From: Halomonas denitrificans
GTDB taxonomy: Bacteria; Pseudomonadota; Gammaproteobacteria; Xanthomonadales; Wenzhouxiangellaceae
Reading direction: 5' to 3'
Length of the DNA: 64,000 bases
Assembly: GCA_019800895.1 (NCBI GenBank)
Contig: JAHVKF010000002.1
Coordinates: 434,001 to 498,000, forward strand
Part shown: positions 53,728 through 63,155 of the stretch, piece by piece
Position numbering within the stretch: position 1 is the first letter of the stretch
Layout: every line of letters begins with the position of its first letter
Notes under the pieces: model-generated
The model's database searches: none
Told to the model about the DNA's origin: nothing
What the model saw: only the letters and a program-made list of their open reading frames with translations
Made by a program: the position numbers and the translations under genes

Positions 53728-55056
53728 ATGAGCCCGTCGAACGGCACGCGCAGGATGGCGTTCGAGACCCGCCTGCTGCTGCTCTGCCTGGCCGGGGGCC
53801 TGCCGGCGCTGGTCCTTGTGCTGTTCCTGCTCTACGGGACCGATCTCGACGGCGCGCTGATCGCTCTGCTGGTCACGCTGCTCACCACCAGCTGGCTCGG
53901 CTTCGGCTTCGCGGCCCGCCGCCACGTGGTCTACCACCTCCAGACGCTCAGCAACCTGATGGAAGCACTCCGCGAGGGCGATTATTCCCTGCGCGGCCGG
54001 CGGGCGCGGTTCCGGGACTCGCTCGGCGAGGTCGTCCGCGAGGTCAACCAGCTGGCCGAGAACCTGCGCATCGAACGGCTCGGCGCGCGCGAAGCCTCCG
54101 CGCTGCTCGGCAAGGTCATCGACGTGATCGACATCGCCGTGTTCGCCTTCGACGCCGCCGGCCGGGTGCGGCTGGTCAACCCGGCCGGCGAGCGCCTGCT
54201 GGGCCGCACGGCCGAATCGCTGCGCGGCGTGCCGGCCGGGCCGCTCGGCCTGGCCGGGTTTCTCGACGGTCCGGACCGCCAGACCGTGCGGCACCGCTTC
54301 CCGATCGGCCACGGCCAGTGGGAAATCCGGCGCGCACGATTCCGCGAGGAGGGCATCGCCCACGAACTGCTGGTGATCACCGACCTGAGCTGGGCCCTGC
54401 GTGAAGAGGAGCGCCGCGCATGGCAGCGACTGATCCGCGTGATCGGGCACGAGCTGAACAACTCGCTGGCGCCGATCCGCTCGATGTCGACCACCCTGGC
54501 CAACCTGCTGGCGCGCGACCCGCTGCCCGACGACTGGCGCGAGGATGCCTCGAGCGCGCTCGACGTGATCGGCAACCGCGCCGAAGCGCTGGGCCGCTTC
54601 ATGGCCGCCTACGCGATGCTCGCGCGGCTGCCCGCACCGGACAAGCGCCAGGTCGCGCTGCGCCCGCTGATCGAGCGCGCCGCGGCCCTCGACGACCGGC
54701 GGACCGTGGCAATCCACGGCGACGGCCTGACCGCCGAGATCGACGCGGACCAGATCGAGCAGCTGTTGATCAACCTGCTGAAGAACGCCCATGACGCGGC
54801 CGACCAGACCGACGGCACGGTCGAGGTGCGCCTCGGCAGGGATGCGGACGCGATCGTGATCGACGTGCTCGATACCGGCCCGGGCATCGCCAACCCGGAC
54901 AACCTGTTCGTCCCCTTCTTCACCACCAAGCCCGGCGGCACCGGTGTCGGCCTGGTCCTGTGTCGGCAGATCGCCGAGGGGCACGGGGGCTCGTTGTCGC
55001 TCGAGAACCGTACCGACGCGACCGGCTGCGTCGCCCGGCTTCGTCTACCGGCCTGA
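53728..55056 (+). CDS. NtrY-type sensor histidine kinase
   Basis: A 442-residue membrane kinase: two N-terminal transmembrane helices (about 14-36 and 43-62) with almost no periplasmic loop, a HAMP-like region (about 65-115), a PAS domain (about 125-220), the H-box His241 in RVIGHELNNSLAPI, and HATPase motifs (LLKNAHDAAD, DTGPGI, GGTGVGLVL). The missing sensor loop suggests it detects a membrane or cytoplasmic cue, possibly the transporter itself. It lies 58 bp after its cognate regulator, separated by 18-bp repeats. Confidence 0.92.
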   Translation: MSPSNGTRRMAFETRLLLLCLAGGLPALVLVLFLLYGTDLDGALIALLVTLLTTSWLGFGFAARRHVVYHLQTLSNLMEALREGDYSLRGRRARFRDSLGEVVREVNQLAENLRIERLGAREASALLGKVIDVIDIAVFAFDAAGRVRLVNPAGERLLGRTAESLRGVPAGPLGLAGFLDGPDRQTVRHRFPIGHGQWEIRRARFREEGIAHELLVITDLSWALREEERRAWQRLIRVIGHELNNSLAPIRSMSTTLANLLARDPLPDDWREDASSALDVIGNRAEALGRFMAAYAMLARLPAPDKRQVALRPLIERAAALDDRRTVAIHGDGLTAEIDADQIEQLLINLLKNAHDAADQTDGTVEVRLGRDADAIVIDVLDTGPGIANPDNLFVPFFTTKPGGTGVGLVLCRQIAEGHGGSLSLENRTDATGCVARLRLPA

Positions 55057-56529
55057 TTCGAACCCGTCCGCGAACAGGCGATCGATGCCGTTGGTCTCGA
55101 CCGCACCGAGATCGGGCTGGCCGCCGCGGGGACGGCCGAGGATGTCCTCCGGGCTCGACAGCAGCGGGTCGCCGGCGTCGATGGCCTCGCTGCCGGCCGC
55201 TGGCGTACCGTAGTTCTCGATCAACCGCTGGAACACCTCGCGGATCGTGGTCGAGCCGTCGGCGAACTGGGCGCCGTTCCAGGTCGGCGGGGTCAGCGCG
55301 CTGTTGTCCGGCAGCAGCGGATCGCCAACCACCGGGCTGGCGTCGTCGGCGAATCGGAGCGCCTGGCCGGCATCGGTCGGAATCGGATTGCCGCCATTGA
55401 AATAGAGGTTCGCCTCGAGCAGCGCCGACGCGGTCTGGCCGGCCGGCGCATCGAACAGGTCGACCCCGTTGAAGGCCTCGCCGCCCATCGTGCCGGTCGG
55501 ATCCGACCAGAGATTCTGGGTCAGGACGAGGTTCGCGTTCGGCGGATTCGGACCGAGCGCGATCAGGCGGCCGGCAAAGCTGCTCGACGGAAGGTTGCCG
55601 ACCACCGTGTTGTTTCTCACCACGATGTCGTTCGAGCCCTGGATCGTCAGCGAGGTCCGCATCCGGTCCGCCGAATTGCCGAGCATCAGGTTGTTCTCGA
55701 CCACCGCGCCGTCGGTCTCGAAGAACGCCGTGCTGTCCTCGCCGAAGCGGACGAAGGACTGGCCGGTGTTGCCGTTCCAGTTCAGGAACACGTTGCGGCG
55801 GATGGTCACGTCCTGCACCCCCTGCACCGTGTCGCTGGTCCCGTTGCTGTCCTTGACCACGATGAAGGAGCTGGTATCGGGCCGGGCCGCGGTGTTGAAG
55901 AACACGTTGTCCTCGACCGTCACGCCGATCACGCTGTTGATGTCGATGTGCTCGTCGCTGCCGGACTGGTCGTAGAACAGGTTGCCCTGGACGAGGACAT
56001 CCTCGGCGCCGTTGTTGATCTTCAGCAGGTCGTTGTTCGTGCTGGTGTGGATGATGTTGTCACGGAACACGATGCCGGAGACCACCGGATCGGTGCCGCC
56101 GTTGCTGCCGTTGAAGGCGCCGAGCAGGTCCTGGACCTGGACCACCAGCGCCCCGGTATTGTTCGGCGCGTGGGTGATCTCGAAGCCTTCCACGATGATG
56201 TTGCGACCGGTGAAGACGACGATCGCCGCGCCACCGTCGTGCTGAAGTCGTGCCTGGTAGCGGGGTTCGGCAAGAATGGTGACCGGCGGATCGAACTCGC
56301 GGTCCAGGCGGGAGCGCCCGTTGTAGGTGCCGGGGCCGACCAGGATTCGATCGCCGGAGGCCGCCTGGTCGATCGCGTAATCGATCGTGGCCCAGGGGTT
56401 GCCGGGGCTGCCGTCGCCGCCGGCGTTGCTGCCGTCGATCGCGACGTGGAAATCGGCCGCCTGGACCGCTGCCGCAAGCAGGGCTGCCGGAATCGCCCCC
56501 CATCGCCCGAGGCGACGGGCACGGGTCAT
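55045..56529 (-). CDS. Secreted right-handed beta-helix protein with a C-terminal DGFES tail
   Basis: A 494-residue exported protein. Signal peptide (about 1-24), then parallel beta-helix repeats typical of pectate-lyase-like or chondroitinase-B-like proteins (GPGTYNG, IIVEGFEITHA, VSGIVFRDNIIHTS, VTVEDNVFFN, IVVRNNTVVGN). It ends LFADGFESGR, a short tail that recurs on secreted proteins of related bacteria and may be a sorting signal (from memory, unverified). The ATG overlaps the parB stop (ATGA), which couples an exported protein to the chromosome-segregation operon. Its 3' end overlaps the convergent kinase gene by 12 bp. The enzyme activity is unknown. Confidence 0.82.
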   Translation of the reverse strand: MTRARRLGRWGAIPAALLAAAVQAADFHVAIDGSNAGGDGSPGNPWATIDYAIDQAASGDRILVGPGTYNGRSRLDREFDPPVTILAEPRYQARLQHDGGAAIVVFTGRNIIVEGFEITHAPNNTGALVVQVQDLLGAFNGSNGGTDPVVSGIVFRDNIIHTSTNNDLLKINNGAEDVLVQGNLFYDQSGSDEHIDINSVIGVTVEDNVFFNTAARPDTSSFIVVKDSNGTSDTVQGVQDVTIRRNVFLNWNGNTGQSFVRFGEDSTAFFETDGAVVENNLMLGNSADRMRTSLTIQGSNDIVVRNNTVVGNLPSSSFAGRLIALGPNPPNANLVLTQNLWSDPTGTMGGEAFNGVDLFDAPAGQTASALLEANLYFNGGNPIPTDAGQALRFADDASPVVGDPLLPDNSALTPPTWNGAQFADGSTTIREVFQRLIENYGTPAAGSEAIDAGDPLLSSPEDILGRPRGGQPDLGAVETNGIDRLFADGFESGR

Positions 56530-57416
56530 TTGCGAAACCGCTCCAGCAGCCCGTCGAGTTCGTCGAGGCTCGTGTACTTGATCGTCACCTGGCCCTTGCC
56601 CGAGGACGAATGGCGGACCGCGACCGGCGCGCACAGCGTCTCGGTCAGCTCCCGCTCCAGGCGCTGGATGTCCGGATCGGGCCTGGGCTTCGGCTTCTTC
56701 GCGCCGCCGCCGTCCTTCATCCGCTTGACCAGTGCCTCGGTCTCGCGCACCGACAAGCCGAGGTTGGCGACCCGCCGGGCGGCTTCGACCTGCACGCTGC
56801 CCGACAGCGCGAGCAGCGCCCGGGCATGGCCCATGTCGATCTTCTTCGCGTCGACCATCTCGCGGACCTTCGGCTCGAGGTCCAGGAGTCGCAGGAGGTT
56901 GCTGACCGACGCCCGCGAGCGCCCGACGTTGGCCGCGGCCTGTTCGTGGGTCAGCTCGAACTCCTCGATCAGGCGACCGAGTGCCGTGGCCTCCTCGATC
57001 GGGTTGAGGTTCTCGCGCTGGATGTTCTCGATCAGCGCCATGGCCAGCGTGACTTCGTCCGGCACGTCGCGGATGACCGCCGGAATCTCCAGCAGGCCGG
57101 CCTTCTGGGAGGCGCGCCAGCGTCGCTCGCCGGCGATCAGTTCGTAGCCCTTGCCGGCGCCGAGCGAACGCACCACGACCGGCTGGACCACGCCCTGGGC
57201 GCGGATCGAATCGGCCAGCTCCTCGAGCCGGTCCGGGTCCATGCCGGTGCGCGGCTGATACTCGCCGGGCCGGATCTGCTCGATCGGCAGCTTCTTCAGC
57301 TCGCCGTCGGCGTGGACGTCGGTCGTGGTGCCCTTGCCGGCGGCATGGGCGCTGCGGGACTTGCCCAGCAGCGCGTTCAGGTTCTTGCCCAGGGGGGCTT
57401 TCTTGCGGGTGGCCAT
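56526..57416 (-). CDS. parB: Chromosome-partitioning protein ParB
   Basis: CTP-dependent DNA clamp that loads at parS sites and helps origin segregation. The 296-residue protein has the N-terminal GLGKNLNALL-type start, the ParB/Srx domain with GERRWRA (C-motif, about 95-101) and ENIQRENLNPIEEA, the HTH (THEQAAANVGRSRASVSNLLRLL, about 155-177) and a C-terminal dimerisation helix. It is 4 bp from parA. No parS site was found in the window. Confidence 0.95.
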   Translation of the reverse strand: MATRKKAPLGKNLNALLGKSRSAHAAGKGTTTDVHADGELKKLPIEQIRPGEYQPRTGMDPDRLEELADSIRAQGVVQPVVVRSLGAGKGYELIAGERRWRASQKAGLLEIPAVIRDVPDEVTLAMALIENIQRENLNPIEEATALGRLIEEFELTHEQAAANVGRSRASVSNLLRLLDLEPKVREMVDAKKIDMGHARALLALSGSVQVEAARRVANLGLSVRETEALVKRMKDGGGAKKPKPRPDPDIQRLERELTETLCAPVAVRHSSSGKGQVTIKYTSLDELDGLLERFRK

Positions 57417-57420
57417 GCAG

Positions 57421-58197
57421 TCAGACTCCCATGCGACGGACGTACTCTCCGGCCAGTCCGCGGTAGGCCAGGGCGCCGCGCGACTCCGGGTCGTAGGTCA
57501 GCACCGACTCGCCGTAGCTCGGCGACTCGGCGACGCGGACGTTGCGCGGAACGATGGTGTTGTAGAGCTTGTCGCCGAAATTCTCGGCCAGCTGCCGGCC
57601 GACCGCGGCCGACAGGTTGTTGCGGATGTCGTACATGGTCCGGACCAGTCCCTCGATCTCGAGGTCCGGGTTCACCGAGGCCTGGATCTGTTCGATCGTG
57701 TCGACCAGGGCGCTCAGGCCCTCCAGCGCGTAGTACTCGCACTGCATCGGGATCATCACCCGGTCGGCCGCGGTCAGCGCGTTGAGGGTCAGCACGTTCA
57801 GGGCCGGCGGGCAGTCGATGATCACGTCGTGATAGCGGCTGGTGGCGTCGGCGAGCGCAGCGGCCAGCGCGCCGGCGCGATCGTCGCGCTCCATCAGCTC
57901 GACCTCGGCGGCGGTCAGGTCGCCGCTGGCCGGGACCAGGTCCAGGGCCACGCTCTGCGGCCGCACGATGGCGTCGCCGAGGGTGCAGGCGCCGGTCAGC
58001 ACGTCGCCGACGGTCGGCTGGTCGTCGGCCAGGTCCACCCCGAGGCCGGTGGTGCAGTTGCCCTGGGGGTCGAGGTCGATGAGCAGCACCCTGCGTTTCA
58101 GGGCGCTCAGTCCGGCCGCCAGGTTCAGCGCGGTCGTGGTCTTGCCGACCCCGCCCTTCTGGTTGGCGATCGCGAGAATGCGCGTCGATGTGGTCAC
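57421..58197 (-). CDS. parA: Chromosome-partitioning ATPase ParA (Soj)
   Basis: Walker-type ATPase that moves ParB-parS complexes. From a GTG at 58197 the product is 258 residues and begins with ILAIANQKGGVGKTT (deviant Walker A). It also has LIDLDPQGN and DCPPALNVLTLNAL. The GTG has an AGGAG site about 10 nt upstream; a longer frame from 58275 adds a tail without homology-like features. It is followed by parB. Confidence 0.95.
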   Translation of the reverse strand: MTTSTRILAIANQKGGVGKTTTALNLAAGLSALKRRVLLIDLDPQGNCTTGLGVDLADDQPTVGDVLTGACTLGDAIVRPQSVALDLVPASGDLTAAEVELMERDDRAGALAAALADATSRYHDVIIDCPPALNVLTLNALTAADRVMIPMQCEYYALEGLSALVDTIEQIQASVNPDLEIEGLVRTMYDIRNNLSAAVGRQLAENFGDKLYNTIVPRNVRVAESPSYGESVLTYDPESRGALAYRGLAGEYVRRMGV

Positions 58198-58308
58198 GTC
58201 GGTGGTTCTCCTGGCCGGTCCGGCCCCGCCCGCTGCGGGCCGCTCATTGTAAGCACGGCGGTGCCGCGGTTTCACGGGCTTGCGGCGTCCACGTGCCCGG
58301 CCTTGCGG

Positions 58309-58971
58309 TCACTGTCGCGAACGGCGCCGGACCACGGCCAGCGTGCGCGCCGCCGACTGCCCCGGCCAGGCCAGCGGGCGGAGCTCCAGCGAGTACCCGT
58401 CGGGCAGTCCGTCGCGTTCGGCCGGGTCGAGGTCGGCCTTCATCGCCTTCAGCGGCGCGCCGGCGTCGATCCACGGCGCGAGCCATTCGACCAGCCGCGG
58501 CAGCGGCGCCAGGGCGCGCGCGGTCAGTTCATCGGGCGGCGGGTCGAGGTCGAGCGCCTCGAGCCGGCCGTGCACGGCTTCGACGTTGGTCAGGCCCAGC
58601 GAACGCTGCACGTGGCGTAGGAAACGCACCTTCTTGCCGTTGCTGTCGACCAGCACGAATCGCCGGTCGGGCTCGGCGATCGCCAGCACCAGGCCGGGAA
58701 GCCCGGCGCCCGTGCCGGCGTCGAGGATGCGGCTGCCCTCCAGATGGGGGCGCAGGCTCAGGCTGTCGACCAGGTGGCGGTCCACCATCTCGAGCGGGTC
58801 CTTGAGTGCCGTCAGGTTGTAGGCCGCGTTCCAGCGCACCAGTTCGGCCAGGTAGGCGACCAGGCGGTCGCGGATCGGATCCGGGATCGTCTGGCCCAGT
58901 GCAGAGGCTCCCCGTTGCAGACGGTCGAGGATGGCGTCGGCGTCGAACGCGGCGGCGGTCCGGTCAGGCAT
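58309..58971 (-). CDS. rsmG: 16S rRNA (guanine-527 N7) methyltransferase RsmG
   Basis: SAM-dependent rRNA methyltransferase (GidB). The 220-residue protein has VRWNAAYNLTALKDPLEMVDRHLVDSL, the SAM motif ILDAGTGAGLPGL (about 84-96) and LVDSNGKKVRFL. The upstream position to parA-parB on the same strand is the conserved order. It is separated from parA by about 110 bp. Confidence 0.95.
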   Translation of the reverse strand: MPDRTAAAFDADAILDRLQRGASALGQTIPDPIRDRLVAYLAELVRWNAAYNLTALKDPLEMVDRHLVDSLSLRPHLEGSRILDAGTGAGLPGLVLAIAEPDRRFVLVDSNGKKVRFLRHVQRSLGLTNVEAVHGRLEALDLDPPPDELTARALAPLPRLVEWLAPWIDAGAPLKAMKADLDPAERDGLPDGYSLELRPLAWPGQSAARTLAVVRRRSRQ

Positions 58972-59032
58972 GCATCAGGCGTCGAGGGGAACTGCGCGGA
59001 GTGTAAACCGCCACGCCGGCGGAGCGTCGCGC

Positions 59033-60025
59033 TCAGTCCATCGCGGCGAAGGCCGTCAACAGCCCGATCACGGCCAGAAGGTTGTGCAGCGCGTGGCAGC
59101 CGATCGTCAGCAGGATCGAGCCCGACCGGTGGCGGATCCAGAACAGGCCGAGGCCGATCACGAACACGGTCGGCAGATAGGCCCAGGTCCACGCGACCTG
59201 CGGATTGAACGCGTGCAGCAGCATGAAGCACCAGGTCGAACCGACCGCGACCCACAGGATCGGCAGCCGATCCACGGTGCGGCGGTAGGCCCAATGTCGG
59301 AAGAGGGCCTCCTCGAGAACCGGCGCGGCGATCACGAAGGAGATCAGGATCATCGGCGGAAACAGCGCGGACACGGCCTCGGGCGCGACGGGCCGGCCTT
59401 CGGGCAGCGCTGCGGAGAAGAGCGGCAGCGAGACGAAGGCCAGCAAGGGAGTCAGCAACGGCACCCATGGCCGTCGGCGGAGGAACGCAGCGGCGCGTGA
59501 CGCATCCTCGCGCCAGGACGGGCCGCGCAGAAGCAGCAGCCCCACCGCCAGCGGCATCAACAGGGAGATCGCGGCCGGCAGGGACGCCGGCGCGAAGGTG
59601 TCGGGAAACTCCATGGTCAGGTGATAGCCGCGCAGTTCAAGGCCGTCCGGCAGCGCGTCTCGCAACGGGGCGATGTCCTCGGGCCCGGGGAAGCGGCAAT
59701 CGACGATCCAGTCGGCGGGCTCGTCGGGACCGGGGCGCTGCACGGCGCAGTGAGACTCCGCGGACGCCCAGCCCGCGACCGCCCGGAGTTCCGGCTGCAC
59801 ATCGCGCACAGCAACGGCCCGCTCGTCGTCAAGCAGAACGCGGTAGTGCTCCGCAAACGGAGTGGTCAAGACCAGCAGCGCACCGGACGCGAGCATCGTC
59901 AGCAACCCGATCAGCAGCGCCTGGCCGAAGGGCGCGCTCGCCTTCAGCCGATCGAACGGCCCCCTTCGTCCATCGGGCCGGGCAGCGATGCCGGCGCGAA
60001 CTGCGCGATCCGTCGAGCAACTCAT
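59033..60025 (-). CDS. CPBP-family intramembrane metalloprotease
   Basis: A 330-residue membrane protein. One N-terminal helix is followed by a periplasmic insert (about 60-140), then six or so helices containing the CPBP motifs: EEALFRHWAYR (Glu238-Glu239 and downstream Arg), FMLLHAFN (His near 270) and a final HALHNLL. These are the putative zinc-binding residues of the Abi/CAAX-protease clan. The large insert is longer than usual. Possible jobs are prenyl-protein processing or bacteriocin self-protection; the context gives no hint. It lies 61 bp upstream of rsmG. Confidence 0.82.
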   Translation of the reverse strand: MSCSTDRAVRAGIAARPDGRRGPFDRLKASAPFGQALLIGLLTMLASGALLVLTTPFAEHYRVLLDDERAVAVRDVQPELRAVAGWASAESHCAVQRPGPDEPADWIVDCRFPGPEDIAPLRDALPDGLELRGYHLTMEFPDTFAPASLPAAISLLMPLAVGLLLLRGPSWREDASRAAAFLRRRPWVPLLTPLLAFVSLPLFSAALPEGRPVAPEAVSALFPPMILISFVIAAPVLEEALFRHWAYRRTVDRLPILWVAVGSTWCFMLLHAFNPQVAWTWAYLPTVFVIGLGLFWIRHRSGSILLTIGCHALHNLLAVIGLLTAFAAMD

Positions 60026-60309
60026 CCCCCAAGCCTGGCGTGCTCATCGCGAAAGTACCATCGGCAGATTACCCGGCCGGTAGTAGGAAATCGGACGAGG
60101 GCTGTAGGAAAACTTCCGATCCGGGCCGACAGGAGCGGAGCGTGATGCACGCGGTCTGCCGGAGCGCCCTCGCGGGCCCGCCGTCGGGCGCGGCCCAGGT
60201 CGAGCTTCGAAGTCCCGCGAATCGAGTACAGATCGACATCCCTTCGCGACCGCTGCCTGCGACGCCGTGTCCGCGTAGACTGGATTCACCTCTCGCCTGC
60301 GCGCCAGCC

Positions 60310-61368
60310 ATGCCCCGATCCCCGACACCGCCCCGCCGACGTCGACCACTGAGGAGCGCCCTGGTGGTGCTCATCGGACTGATCGTGCTGTTCCTGCTGC
60401 TCGCCCCCGGGCTGCTCGGCCTGGTCGCGCACCGGCAGATCGACGGCTGGCTGGACGAGAACTGGCCGGACGCTTCCGTGCGCTGGCAGCGGGGCTGGAT
60501 GTCCAGCCGGGTCGAGGCCGCGGACGCCGACCGGCAGGTCGCCCTGGACCTGCACCACCCGCCGCTGGACGGCCGCGGGCTCCTCCGGGCCGCCGGTCCG
60601 GTGCGCCTGGACGACCCCGACACGCAAAGCGAGCTCGACCTCGGCGTCGACGCGGTGATCGACTGGGCACTGGACCTGCACGTCGACGTCCGCAGCGACG
60701 CCGTCGAGCGCCGCGACACGGTCTCGGTCGACGCCGCGCCGGCACAGCTGGCCTTCACCCGGACCCGGGACGGCGCGGTCGACCTGCGCCTGGCCGGCGA
60801 CCGTCTCGAGCTGCACCGGACCGGTGCGGCATTGGCGCTGCGCGAGGTCGAACTGCACCTCGGCACGGACGGCCAGGACCCGGGCCGGGCCACCCTGGAC
60901 CTCCGCACCCGGCGCGAAGGGACGACGACCGCCAGCCGCCTGAACCTGGAGATCGAAGGCATCGCCGCCGAGCGCGCTGCCGCGTGGACCGAAGCCCTGT
61001 TCGCGGCGCTGGACGCGCCCCCGGGCTCGACCTCGGCCTCGCTGGCCTGGGTCGGCGTGGCCAGCGCCTGGGAGCAGCTGGCGCGCGCGGGCCTGTCGAT
61101 TCGCTTGATGCCGCTCGCCCTGGACGGCAGAGCGGAACTGACCGGCCAATGGCACCCGGCCGACAAGGACCTGGTCCTCGACGGCGGCGGCGAGGTGTCC
61201 GCGGTGCGCGCCTGGCTCGTGCCGATCTTCGCCCTGGCCACGGGCGAGTCCGTCGTTGCCCTGCGCGAGGAGTTCGCGCTGCAGGTCGACGCGCTCGACG
61301 CGCAGCCCGGTGTCGAGGTCGACGGCACCCGCTTCCGCGTTCGGTGGCCGCCCGCGGACGCGCGCTGA
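60310..61368 (+). CDS. Single-pass membrane protein, DUF945/AsmA-like
   Basis: A 352-residue protein with a basic N-terminus, one transmembrane helix (about 17-37) and a large periplasmic beta-rich domain with alternating hydrophobic strands (QVALDLHHPPLDG, ATLDLRTRREGTTT). It resembles DUF945 (YdgA-like) or AsmA-type proteins in layout but no diagnostic motif is seen. The ATG at 60310 is chosen because it precedes the membrane helix; the long open frame upstream of it is noncoding in style. A TAGACT box lies about 35 bp upstream. It precedes an amidohydrolase gene by about 120 bp. Confidence 0.6.
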   Translation: MPRSPTPPRRRRPLRSALVVLIGLIVLFLLLAPGLLGLVAHRQIDGWLDENWPDASVRWQRGWMSSRVEAADADRQVALDLHHPPLDGRGLLRAAGPVRLDDPDTQSELDLGVDAVIDWALDLHVDVRSDAVERRDTVSVDAAPAQLAFTRTRDGAVDLRLAGDRLELHRTGAALALREVELHLGTDGQDPGRATLDLRTRREGTTTASRLNLEIEGIAAERAAAWTEALFAALDAPPGSTSASLAWVGVASAWEQLARAGLSIRLMPLALDGRAELTGQWHPADKDLVLDGGGEVSAVRAWLVPIFALATGESVVALREEFALQVDALDAQPGVEVDGTRFRVRWPPADAR

Positions 61369-61487
61369 CCCGCGCTTCGAATCCGGCCGACGCCCCGCGT
61401 ACAATTCCCGGCCAGACGGTCCTGCACCGGTCACAGGAGTCCTGCGATCGAGTCGGCGCCGGCGCCAACCCCACCCGGAGTTCCCCG

Positions 61488-63077
61488 ATGATCGTGCGTG
61501 TTTCCGCCCTGCTCCTGCTGCTTGTCGCCAGCGCGACTCCGCTTGCCGACGTCGAACCGGCCCCGGACCGACGCGTCGGCGAAGGGCCCTACGACACGCT
61601 GATCCTCCGCGGCGGCATCGTGGTCGACGGCACCGGCGCGCCGCCGATCGGCCCGGTCGACATCGTGATCGAGAACGGCCGCATCGCGCGCATCGTCGGC
61701 CTGGGCCCGCCGGGCCTCCCGGTCGACGACGGCGATCGCCCGGAACTGGCCGACGGCGGCCGCGAGATCGACGTGACCGGCCACTATGTCCTGCCCGGCC
61801 TGGTCGACCTGCACGGCCACATCGGCGGCGAAGCCCAGGGCACGCCCGCCGAGTACGTCTACAAGCTCTGGCTGGGCCACGGCATCACCACGGTGCGCGA
61901 GCCGGGGTCCTTCAACGGCCTCGACTGGACCCTGTCGGAATCGGCACGCAGCGAGGCCGGCGAGATCGCGGCGCCGCGCATCGTGCCCTACGTCGGCTTC
62001 GGCATGGGCCGCGACGAGCCGATCACCACGCCGGAGCAGGCCCGCGAGTGGGTGCGGGACGTCGCCGACAAGGGCGCGAAGGGCGTGAAGTTCTTCGGCG
62101 CACGGCCGGAGGTGCTGCTGGCGGCGATCGACGAATGCCGCGAGCAGGGCATCGGCAGCGCCATGCACCATGCCCAGATGGACGTGGCCCGCGCCGACGT
62201 GCTCGACACCGCGCGGGCCGGCCTGACCACCATGGAACACTGGTACGGCCTGCCCGAGGCGCTGTTCCACGACCGGACCGTCCAGCATTACCCGGTCGAC
62301 TACAACTACGCCGACGAGCAGCATCGATTCACGGAAGCCGGCCGGCTCTGGGCCCAGGCTGCCGGCCCCGACGACCCGCGCTGGCAGGCGGTGCGCGACG
62401 AGCTGATCGAACTCGGCTTCGTGCTCAACCCGACGATGACCATCTACGAGGCCAACCGCGACTTCATGGCCGCGCGCACCGCCGAGTGGCACGCCGACTA
62501 CACGCTGCCCTCGCTGTGGGACTTCTTCGCACCGGACCGCAACGCTCACGGTTCGTACTGGTTCGCGTGGACCGCCGCCGACGAGATCGCGTGGCGCGAC
62601 AACTTCCGCCGCTGGATGGCGTTCCTGAACGACTACAAGAACCACGGCGGCCGGGTCACGGTCGGCTCGGATTCCGGCTACATCTACAAGCTGTTCGGCT
62701 TCGGCACCGTCGAGGAACTGATGCTGCTGCAGGAAGCCGGCTTCCACCCGCTGGAGGTCCTGCGCGCGGCGACTCTGCACGGCGCCGAGACGCTGGGGCT
62801 GGACGAGGAGATCGGGTCGATCGAGGTCGGCAAGCGCGCCGACCTGCTGGTCGTCGACGCCAATCCGCTGGCCGACTGGAAGGTCTTGTTCGGCACCGGC
62901 GCGATCCGGGTCACGGAAGACAACGAAGTGGTGCGCACCGGCGGCGTCCGGTGGACCGTCCGCGACGGCATCGTCTACGACGCGCCGGCCCTGCGCGCCG
63001 AGGTGCGGGCGATGGTCGAAAGCGCGTGGCAGGACGCGGGCCGGATCCTGACCCAGCCGGGATCGGCCGCCGACTGA
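61488..63077 (+). CDS. Secreted amidohydrolase family metalloenzyme
   Basis: A 529-residue protein with a signal peptide (about 1-20). The metal site includes HGH (109-111, in PGLVDLHGHIGG), a lysine in GAKGVKFFG that may be carboxylated, His in SAMHHAQMD and MEHWYG, and Asp in VGSDSG. The C-terminal GKRADLLVVDANPL strand closes the small beta domain. It is an imidazolonepropionase/prolidase-like member, probably acting on a peptide or cyclic amide in the periplasm. A TACAAT box lies about 85 bp upstream. The precise substrate is unknown. Confidence 0.87.
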   Translation: MIVRVSALLLLLVASATPLADVEPAPDRRVGEGPYDTLILRGGIVVDGTGAPPIGPVDIVIENGRIARIVGLGPPGLPVDDGDRPELADGGREIDVTGHYVLPGLVDLHGHIGGEAQGTPAEYVYKLWLGHGITTVREPGSFNGLDWTLSESARSEAGEIAAPRIVPYVGFGMGRDEPITTPEQAREWVRDVADKGAKGVKFFGARPEVLLAAIDECREQGIGSAMHHAQMDVARADVLDTARAGLTTMEHWYGLPEALFHDRTVQHYPVDYNYADEQHRFTEAGRLWAQAAGPDDPRWQAVRDELIELGFVLNPTMTIYEANRDFMAARTAEWHADYTLPSLWDFFAPDRNAHGSYWFAWTAADEIAWRDNFRRWMAFLNDYKNHGGRVTVGSDSGYIYKLFGFGTVEELMLLQEAGFHPLEVLRAATLHGAETLGLDEEIGSIEVGKRADLLVVDANPLADWKVLFGTGAIRVTEDNEVVRTGGVRWTVRDGIVYDAPALRAEVRAMVESAWQDAGRILTQPGSAAD

Positions 63078-63115
63078 CCGAACCTCGGCAGGTGGCCGAC
63101 CGGAGAACGGGGGCC

Positions 63116-63121
63116 TATACT
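63116..63121 (+). promoter_or_regulatory. Predicted -10 box of the CBS gene
   Basis: TATACT, 35 bp upstream of the CBS-gene ATG, just after the amidohydrolase stop. The -35 region is poor. Confidence 0.4.
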
Positions 63122-63155
63122 GGATTCAGCCCCGGGCATTGCAAGGAGAGCCGCC

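Noticed and set aside
58269-58283. GTTTCACG between rsmG and parA as a possible parS site
   Set aside because: Only one half of the TGTTTCACGTGAAACA palindrome is present; the second half does not match.
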